Shown here: positions 51,793-56,571 of the stretch, piece after piece | Layout: each line of letters begins with the position of its first letter | Numbering within the stretch: the stretch's first letter is position 1 | DNA from: a virus | IMG/VR virus record: IMGVR_UViG_3300018877_000056 | Span: 1 to 56,571 of that record | Direction: 5' to 3' (one strand) | Length of the DNA: 56,571 bases | Notes under the pieces: generated by a model | What the model saw: only the letters and a program-made list of their open reading frames with translations | The model's database searches: none | What the model was told of the DNA's origin: nothing | Position numbers and translations under genes: made by a program

Positions 51793-52172
51793 TGCCTTAT
51801 GTCCAGCGTGATGAGAACGGCCAGATCGTCGGCGCCTATGCGGTTGCGCAGCCGGGCTATGCTGAGGAATGGATCGAGGAAGCCGATCTGTCCATGCCGG
51901 TCCCGCAATCACACCGCTCGGTCGCCATGTGGCGGGCGCGCACGATCATGAAGGTGACACCATGGGGCGGAGGAACGCTGTTCGATGCAGTGCAGCAGGC
52001 CATCGCAGGGCTCACCGATCCACTTCAAAAGGCAGCAGCTGAAGAGGCCCTCGAACGCGGCGACGTGTTCGATCGCGACGGCATGTTTGTTCCCATGTTT
52101 TCCAAAGCTCTCGGCATCAGCGATGAGCAACTCGACACTCTGATGCGGCAAGCCGCCGAACTGCCGGCCTAA
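51792..52172 (+). CDS. Tail fibre-linked hypothetical protein
   Basis: A 126-aa protein: MPYVQRDENGQIVGAYAVAQ, GYAEEWIEEADLSMPVPQSH, RSVAMWRARTIMKVTPWGGG. The N-terminal 'Y-V-x-R-D-E-x-G-x-I-x-G' is typical of short proteins after phage fibres (tail fibre assembly/chaperone class). One-base overlap with the fibre gene. Confidence 0.75.
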   Translation: MPYVQRDENGQIVGAYAVAQPGYAEEWIEEADLSMPVPQSHRSVAMWRARTIMKVTPWGGGTLFDAVQQAIAGLTDPLQKAAAEEALERGDVFDRDGMFVPMFSKALGISDEQLDTLMRQAAELPA

Positions 52173-52197
52173 TCACCCCGAACACCACGAGGACACC

Positions 52198-52854
52198 ATG
52201 ACCACCGAGACATTCGGGCGGGCGCTTTCGCTCGTCCTAAAACATGAAGGCGGCTACGTTGATCACCCAAAGGATCCAGGCGGGGCGACGAACCGAGGGA
52301 TTACGCTCGCGACTCTTAGCACCTGGCGCGGACGGCCAGTGACGAAGGCCGAAGTCAAAGCACTCACTGAAACAGAAGCAGCGGCCATCTATCGGGCCAA
52401 CTACTGGAATGTCGTCAAAGGGGATGACCTGCCGAGAGGTGTTGATCTTGCGGTCTTCGACTTTGCTGTCAATTCCGGGCCTGCTCGGGCAGCGAAACAC
52501 CTTCAGTCACTCGTCGGCGTCGATGTGGACGGCGTGATCGGCCCAGAGACTTTAGCCGCCATCCGCTCCACGAAGCCGGCTGATCTTATCCGAAGACTGA
52601 CCAGATCGCGCCTCGCCTTCCTCTCTGGGCTTCCGACATGGCCGACCTTTGGCAAGGGCTGGCGGGCTCGCGTGCTTGGCGTTGAAAAGGAGGCTCTTGC
52701 TATGGCGGGAGATGCTTCCGGACCAATCCTGACACCGCCACCTCCTGACATTGAACCGCCACCGGTTCCCGTCTCCCAGCCCGCCTCATCAGGCGGGTTT
52801 TTCTATGCCGCTCTCAAGAACGCTCTTGAGGTTCTCTTCGGAAGGAAAGCGTGA
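52198..52854 (+). CDS. Endolysin, glycosyl hydrolase 108 family
   Basis: A 218-aa muramidase that cuts peptidoglycan at lysis. The catalytic Glu is in LKHEGGYVDHPKDPGGATNR, followed by GITLATLSTWRGRPVTKAEV, the YWNVVKGDDLPRGVDLAVFD core and GVDVDGVIGPETLAAI, a peptidoglycan-binding-like element. The C-terminal ~40 residues are Pro-rich (PPPPDIEPPPVPVSQPASSG) and end in a short hydrophobic/basic helix. No signal peptide, so release needs the holin. Confidence 0.93.
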   Translation: MTTETFGRALSLVLKHEGGYVDHPKDPGGATNRGITLATLSTWRGRPVTKAEVKALTETEAAAIYRANYWNVVKGDDLPRGVDLAVFDFAVNSGPARAAKHLQSLVGVDVDGVIGPETLAAIRSTKPADLIRRLTRSRLAFLSGLPTWPTFGKGWRARVLGVEKEALAMAGDASGPILTPPPPDIEPPPVPVSQPASSGGFFYAALKNALEVLFGRKA

Positions 52855-53405
52855 TGCCTCCTATCATTGGACTGCTCTTGCAATATGCCCCGGACCTTAT
52901 CGGGCTCTTCGCCGGCGCGAAGGCAGGCACGGCAGCGGGGAAGGTGGCCGATGCTGCCAAGGTCGTGTTCGGGACGGACGACCCGCAGAAGGCGCAGGCT
53001 CAGATCAACGCCAACCCGGCGCTGGCTCAGGCCTTCGTTGAACAGGCCAAGATCCAGCTGGAAGAGGCGCGGCTCGCCGTCGAGGACGTGCAGAGCGCCC
53101 GAGCCCAGACCCTTGAGCTCGCCAAGCAGGGCTCGGCCATCTCCTGGGGCGCCCCAGTGGTGTCCGTCATTGTGATCGTCGGGTTCTTCATCGTCATGGG
53201 CCTGCTCTTCCTCCAGCCGGTCGATCTCCCCCCGTCACAGGCTCAACTCCTGAATGTGCTCTTTGGTGCGCTCATCCCGGCCTTCGGGACGGTCGTTCAG
53301 TACTGGCTCGGCTCGTCGGCCGGTTCCAAGCGCAGCGGGGACTCCGTGCGTGCCATTGCCGAGACGCTCCTGCCGCAGGCCATCAATCGGAAAACGGGGG
53401 TCTGA
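52854..53405 (+). CDS. Holin-like membrane protein
   Basis: A 183-aa protein with an N-terminal amphipathic segment (PPIIGLLLQYAPDLIGLFAG), a central coiled stretch (AQAFVEQAKIQLEEARLAVE) and two hydrophobic helices (VVSVIVIVGFFIVMGLLFLQ and LLNVLFGALIPAFGTVVQYW). This is the '3TM holin' pattern of alphaproteobacterial phages. ATG overlaps the endolysin stop by one base. Confidence 0.8.
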   Translation: MPPIIGLLLQYAPDLIGLFAGAKAGTAAGKVADAAKVVFGTDDPQKAQAQINANPALAQAFVEQAKIQLEEARLAVEDVQSARAQTLELAKQGSAISWGAPVVSVIVIVGFFIVMGLLFLQPVDLPPSQAQLLNVLFGALIPAFGTVVQYWLGSSAGSKRSGDSVRAIAETLLPQAINRKTGV

Positions 53406-53408
53406 CCC

Positions 53409-53879
53409 ATGCCGCACCGGATCGTGCTCCGCATAGGGCAGGGGATTGCTGAGCACTTCCCTGTCCGCGTGTCCGAATGGATCATGCTCGTTCCGCTTCT
53501 GGGGTGGGCTAACACCCTCGCCCTGGACCCTCTCACCTTCGACAAATCCACCTCATTCATAGAGATGTCTCGCTGGGCGGATGAGGTCACATGGGGGTGG
53601 ATCTGCTTTGCCGCGGCATTCCTTCGGCTATCCGCCCTTATCGTCAACGGCACCTTCAAATCCAGCTTCCCTTACTCACCTCACTTCCGGGGCTTCGCCT
53701 CCCTCGTGATCTGCATCTTCTGGGGGCAGATCACTCTCGGGATCCTTGTTTCCGTGGTGAGCAACGGAGGCGTCTTTACCGGCTTCTGGGCCTATCTCGG
53801 GTTCATGCTTCTCGAGATGTGGAACCTGTTCAGGGCATGGGTCGATGTCGGGGCTCTCAAGGCAGCGCGTTCAGCATGA
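53409..53879 (+). CDS. Multi-pass membrane protein of the lysis cassette
   Basis: A 156-aa protein with about four hydrophobic helices (SEWIMLVPLLGWANTLALDP, WGWICFAAAFLRLSALIVNG, FASLVICIFWGQITLGILVS, FWAYLGFMLLEMWNLFRAWV). It lies between holin and a possible spanin. Possibly a second holin or antiholin; no firm family. Confidence 0.75.
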   Translation: MPHRIVLRIGQGIAEHFPVRVSEWIMLVPLLGWANTLALDPLTFDKSTSFIEMSRWADEVTWGWICFAAAFLRLSALIVNGTFKSSFPYSPHFRGFASLVICIFWGQITLGILVSVVSNGGVFTGFWAYLGFMLLEMWNLFRAWVDVGALKAARSA

Positions 53880-54202
53880 TCGATTTGACCTCACCGAACA
53901 CGGTCGCGTTCCTCCAGTTCCTCGGCCTTGGCCTCCTTGGCGTGCTGGCTGCCTTTGGGCAATGGTTCGGGAAGCGCAAGGAGAGCAGCCCGGCAGGCTC
54001 AAAGGATGTGGTTGTTCCATCGCTCGCCATTGCAGACAATGCCGCGATTACGCACCTGGCAGAAACCTTGCGAGAAGCAAACCGGGTCGCCCAAACCCAT
54101 CGTGAGCACGATACTGAGATGCTCTACGAACTGAAGGCGATCAAGGAGAGCCTGCATCGGCTTGAGAGCATGATGGGGCGGGGCCTAGATCTGGTGCGAT
54201 AA
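53876..54202 (+). CDS. Possible i-spanin-like protein
   Basis: A 108-aa protein with a single N-terminal hydrophobic helix (FLQFLGLGLLGVLAAFGQWF) and a charged helical coil (HLAETLREANRVAQTHREHD, LYELKAIKESLHRLESMMGR). Topology fits an inner-membrane spanin subunit; no outer-membrane lipoprotein partner was seen. 4-nt overlap with the previous gene; last gene of the late operon. Confidence 0.7.
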   Translation: MIDLTSPNTVAFLQFLGLGLLGVLAAFGQWFGKRKESSPAGSKDVVVPSLAIADNAAITHLAETLREANRVAQTHREHDTEMLYELKAIKESLHRLESMMGRGLDLVR

Positions 54203-54212
54203 GCTAAAAAGA

Positions 54213-54236
54213 AGCGCCCCCTTTTCGGCGGGCGCT
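54213..54236 (+). terminator. Hairpin ending the late operon
   Basis: AGCGCCC (54213-54219) pairs with GGGCGCT (54230-54236), 11 nt after the last late stop codon. No T-run follows; the second, T-tailed hairpin lies 195 bp downstream. Confidence 0.55.
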
Positions 54237-54429
54237 GAGTTGCCGATCCGCAGGGGCAAAAAGAGGATCGGGGCAGGTGAAAAGCATGCCCGGTCTAATG
54301 GTTCGGCTACAGCGGCCACTCTTTTGGGGGAGGAGGGCACTCTCCTTATCCTTCATGGACAGTGTGCCAGCACGCCTCCTGGTTCTATGTTGAGGATTGG
54401 GAGATGCGGCACATCGCCTGAACAACACG

Positions 54430-54461
54430 CCCCGTTTGGCCATTGGGTCGGCGGGGTTTTT
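54430..54461 (+). terminator. Rho-independent terminator after late region
   Basis: CCCCG (54430-54434) pairs with CGGGG (54452-54456), followed by five Ts. The 54237-54522 interval holds this terminator and a perfect CCGATCC/GGATCGG hairpin (54243-54249 with 54265-54271) but no convincing gene. Confidence 0.65.
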
Positions 54462-54522
54462 CTGTAACCCGGATTCCCCGCTATACACCGGCGGGAGAGT
54501 TTGACTCACCAGGGCAACTTAT

Positions 54523-54537
54523 GTTCTCAAAATGTTC
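54523..54537 (+). promoter_or_regulatory. LexA (SOS) box before cargo gene
   Basis: GTTC-TCAAAAT-GTTC, a perfect GTTC-N7-GTTC, within the longer direct repeat TGTTCTCA-AAA-TGTTCTCA. It lies 17 nt before the ATG of the next gene. A TTGACT at 54501 could be the -35. Confidence 0.8.
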
Positions 54538-54554
54538 TCATTTGGGAGCATCTC

Positions 54555-54782
54555 ATGAGTCGCCGCCGCTCACAGGAATTGCCGATTGATCTCTTCCGAA
54601 AGATCGAGGGTCCAGATCTTCTGAAGGCCCTTGGCGATGTCCGGCATAGGCTCACCCGATCCCGAATCCCCCTGGGCTCGCCCGACTACCACGTTGCTCA
54701 AGCCATCATCGACCGGATCGATGACATGGCCGAGCTTTTGACCGGGAGCCGTGAGCACTTTCATCTAAAAATGCACAGCTAG
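54555..54782 (+). CDS. SOS-controlled small hypothetical protein
   Basis: A 75-aa protein starting MSRRRSQELPIDLFRKIEGP with GGGAG as ribosome site 7 nt upstream. Helical: DLLKALGDVRHRLTRSRIPL and AQAIIDRIDDMAELLTGSRE. It resembles a short conserved protein of alphaproteobacteria found under LexA control; function is not known to me. Confidence 0.75.
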   Translation: MSRRRSQELPIDLFRKIEGPDLLKALGDVRHRLTRSRIPLGSPDYHVAQAIIDRIDDMAELLTGSREHFHLKMHS

Positions 54783-54901
54783 GCCTGTGAACTATGAGGA
54801 TATCGAGTGTAAGCCTCTTTATGCCTAGTCCCTGTGAAACTCGTCACACGAGGCTCTGTTTCCGTGTTCGTCGGGGGCGTAATGGGACATGGAGTTGGGC
54901 G

Positions 54902-55129
54902 ATGGGACGCCGCTACTTCTACCACCTGACCGATGGTACAAGCCTGATTATCGACCGCGAAGGACGGCGGTTTTCCTCAAGGCTACGAGCAAAAGTCGAG
55001 GCTCTCAGCTATGCCGAGCGGACGATGCAGGAGGCCCCGCCCGGTGTTGACTGGACGGGCTGGCAGGTGAGCGTCCACGACGCCCGTGGGCATGCCATTG
55101 CGAACCTCCCGTTCCCGCAGGCCCTATAA
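54902..55129 (+). CDS. DUF6894-family small protein
   Basis: A 75-aa protein: MGRRYFYHLTDGTSLIIDRE, then RAKVEALSYAERTMQEAPPG and WQVSVHDARGHAIANLPF. Family pattern as in the 8881-9108 protein, with which it shares the R-Y-F-x-H start, the central helix and the final beta strand. Start taken from the family; the upstream in-frame ATG gives no conserved sequence. Confidence 0.8.
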   Translation: MGRRYFYHLTDGTSLIIDREGRRFSSRLRAKVEALSYAERTMQEAPPGVDWTGWQVSVHDARGHAIANLPFPQAL

Positions 55130-55321
55130 ATTCCTACAGTGTCGGATGAAACAATATAGGCGTAGCGTCTCAATGCGCGGCCCGGATGACGAGTCCAGGG
55201 CGGGGTAGGGAGGTCGGCTGGCGTCATGAACCAGCCGTGAAAGCACCAGCTATTCTTCCCGTGCCGGGCGACCGGCCCGCGCGCCTTGCTCCCAAGCGGC
55301 AGGGTTTTGTATGTAGGTGGC

Positions 55322-55996
55322 ATGAAACGCCGCCTTGCCTGCCTCTGTCTTCTCCTCCTTTCGTCCGCCGCCGCCGCTGAAACGCTCTCTGGCCGTGCCG
55401 AGGTGGTCGATGGCGATACCCTTGCCATCCAAGGAGCATCCTCCCGCATTCGCCTCTATGGCGTCGATGCGCCTGAGAGCCAGCAACCCTGTGAGGATGC
55501 CTCGGGCAAGCGCTACCTCTGCGGCTCAAAGGCGGCGGATGCGCTCAGTGCCCTGATCGGCAGGAACGGCCGCGTGACCTGCAAGGAGGAGGATCGCGAC
55601 CGCTATGGCCGCATCGTCGCGGTCTGCTCGGCTAACGGGCAGGAGCTCAATGCGGAGCTGGTCCGCCAGGGATGGGCGCTCGAATACAAGCAATACTCCG
55701 ATGGCCGCTATGCTGACGAGGAGGCCGAGGCCCGTAGGGCAAAGCGCGGCCTGTGGGCCGGTAAGTTCGCCGCTCCGTGGGAATGGAGGCGGGGTGAGCG
55801 GTTGCCGTCCGAGGCATCAACAGGATCGGACCGGAAATGCCCGATCAAGGGGAATATCTCAAGCTCAGGCAAGATCTATCACCTGCCGGACAGCAAGGAT
55901 TACGCTAAGACAACCATCAACGAGGCCGATGGCGAACGTTGGTTCTGTACTGAAGAGGAAGCCAAGGCGGCCGGGTGGCGGGCGCCGAGGCAATAA
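55322..55996 (+). CDS. Secreted thermonuclease (SNase family)
   Basis: A 224-aa exported nuclease. Signal peptide MKRRLACLCLLLLSSAAAAE, then the SNase core: RAEVVDGDTLAIQGASSRIR, LYGVDAPESQQPCEDASGKR, DRYGRIVAVCSANGQELNAE, LVRQGWALEYKQYSDGRYAD and EAEARRAKRGLWAGKF. Catalytic Arg, Glu and Asp positions (RLYGVDAPE; RDRYGR) are present. The C-terminal ~60 residues (CPIKGNISSSGKIYHLPDSK) form a second small domain that ends GWRAP, commonly attached in alphaproteobacteria. Cleaves DNA outside the cytoplasm. Confidence 0.93.
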   Translation: MKRRLACLCLLLLSSAAAAETLSGRAEVVDGDTLAIQGASSRIRLYGVDAPESQQPCEDASGKRYLCGSKAADALSALIGRNGRVTCKEEDRDRYGRIVAVCSANGQELNAELVRQGWALEYKQYSDGRYADEEAEARRAKRGLWAGKFAAPWEWRRGERLPSEASTGSDRKCPIKGNISSSGKIYHLPDSKDYAKTTINEADGERWFCTEEEAKAAGWRAPRQ

Positions 55997-56015
55997 ACAT
56001 CGTGGGGGCACGGTA

Positions 56016-56303
56016 ATGCGTAAGATTTTGATGATGGCTGTGGCCGGGATGGTGCTTGCCGGGCCGGTGGGTGCTGTCGGCACACCTCCGGAGCAGCCGG
56101 CCAAGCCAAGCGTGGAGCGCGTGAATGAGTTCGTGCTTGCGCAACGCAGGAGCTGCAAGGCTGCAAGCACCTGCGAAGAGGCCGTTGAGATGTGGTGCGG
56201 GGGCTACAGCCGGGCCGATGCCGACGACGATGGTATCCCTTGTGAGAACGTCTGCCGTTCCAGGTCGCAGGTCGATGCCATCAAGCAGCGGATCGGCTGC
56301 TGA
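56016..56303 (+). CDS. Secreted excalibur-domain protein
   Basis: A 95-aa protein with a signal peptide (MRKILMMAVAGMVLAGPVGA) and an excalibur calcium-binding domain: CEEAVEMWCGGYSRADADDD followed by GIPCENVCRS, with the D-x-D-x-D-G-I-P-C loop. It follows the thermonuclease gene by 19 nt, a pairing seen elsewhere. Possibly supplies calcium binding or modulates the nuclease. Confidence 0.88.
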   Translation: MRKILMMAVAGMVLAGPVGAVGTPPEQPAKPSVERVNEFVLAQRRSCKAASTCEEAVEMWCGGYSRADADDDGIPCENVCRSRSQVDAIKQRIGC

Positions 56304-56304
56304 T

Positions 56305-56571
56305 TTAGCTTCGGCGGCTCCTGGCTTCCTGAAGCCTTTCCACCGTCGCCTTGATCTCCTCAGCGGCCTTCAGGCCCCGGATGCCAACGACCCCACGGTC
56401 GATGGTCTTCCCGTCCTGATCCTTCCGGCCGTTGAAGAAGGCGTCCCTCTGCTCCTTGGACATCTTCAGGATGGTCCGGGCTTCTGTCTCAATGCGCCAT
56501 TCCTCAGACCAGGTGCTGACAGGCTGGCCGGTGAGTTCTGAGAGGGCAGTGGTGTCGCGGGAGTAGATCAT
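56305..56571 (-). CDS. Hypothetical phage protein at window edge
   Basis: An 88-aa protein (MIYSRDTTALSELTGQPVST ... KMSKEQRDAFFNGRKDQDGK, GVVGIRGLKAAEEIKATVER). Its ATG coincides with the last base of the window, so a longer upstream start cannot be excluded. The E-A-R-x-I-L-K-M-S-K-E-Q-R-D-A-F motif is common in small phage proteins of this group. Convergent with the excalibur gene. Confidence 0.7.
   Translation of the reverse strand: MIYSRDTTALSELTGQPVSTWSEEWRIETEARTILKMSKEQRDAFFNGRKDQDGKTIDRGVVGIRGLKAAEEIKATVERLQEARSRRS

Noticed and set aside
54240-54467. Coding frames on both strands between lysis cassette and SOS-boxed gene
   Set aside because: They cross two hairpins and a terminator, and neither has a ribosome site or protein-like sequence.
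1-56571. tRNA or rRNA genes
   Set aside because: I saw no cloverleaf-like sequence with a conserved T-loop and no rRNA signature on either strand by eye; a tRNA scan would settle this.

Overview
This window is a temperate, lambda-like siphophage prophage of an alphaproteobacterium, with a second, smaller integrated element nested inside it. The host is most likely a member of the Hyphomicrobiales, perhaps the Methylobacteriaceae. The clues are high GC, two DUF6894-type small proteins, gene-transfer-agent-like tail genes, a GapR-type DUF2312 protein, and two LexA boxes of the alphaproteobacterial form GTTC-N7-GTTC. These are family-level judgements made by eye; no database was searched.

Layout. 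(1) 1-8.3 kb, minus strand: integrase, an AlpA/Xis-like protein, many small genes with 4-nt overlaps, an HNH nuclease and a lambda-Red-like pair (YqaJ exonuclease, ERF annealing protein). (2) 8.3-11.7 kb: immunity region. It holds two matching promoters, each with a TTGACC -35 box and paired 17-bp operators 33 bp apart; an S24-type repressor; a Cro-position HTH gene; a small zinc-ribbon gene behind an SOS box; and an accessory pair that includes a DUF1828 protein. (3) 11.5-17.3 kb, plus strand: a CII-like regulator, GapR-like protein, RuvC-like resolvase, MT-A70 methyltransferase, HNH protein, a lambda-O/P-like replication pair with 11-bp iterons inside the first gene, and a NusG paralogue. 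(4) 17.6-19.8 kb: accessory genes, including a HigBA-type toxin-antitoxin. (5) 19.2-54.2 kb: late genes, namely HNH, terminase, protease-capsid fusion, portal, connectors, GTA-like tail genes, fibres, endolysin and holin. (6) 54.2-56.6 kb: cargo, including an SOS-boxed gene, a DUF6894 protein, a secreted thermonuclease and an excalibur-domain protein.

The most striking feature is a 10.5-kb element (23,033-33,538) inserted in the phage's own major capsid gene. It is bounded by an 11-bp direct repeat (TTCCTGCGGCC), and the capsid reading frame is exactly restored if the element is removed. It has its own tyrosine integrase, an AlpA/Xis-like gene, a PC4-like gene and a replication-type gene. It also has its own major capsid, tail chaperone, HK97-gp10-like protein and tape measure. 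It has no recognisable terminase, portal or protease. A ~40-bp sequence at the start of the phage's small terminase gene, the usual place for a cos/pac site, recurs twice inside the element, each copy with a G-run about 36 bp upstream. Together these suggest a phage satellite that silences its helper's capsid gene by integrating into it, supplies its own size-determining structural proteins, and may copy the helper's packaging signal. Function is inferred; the insertion, the direct repeat and the restored frame are read directly from the sequence.

Other notable points: several hairpin-rich non-coding regions, an exonuclease gene that appears to have lost its stop codon through a synonymous change in the overlapping gene, and a run of three tail paralogues.
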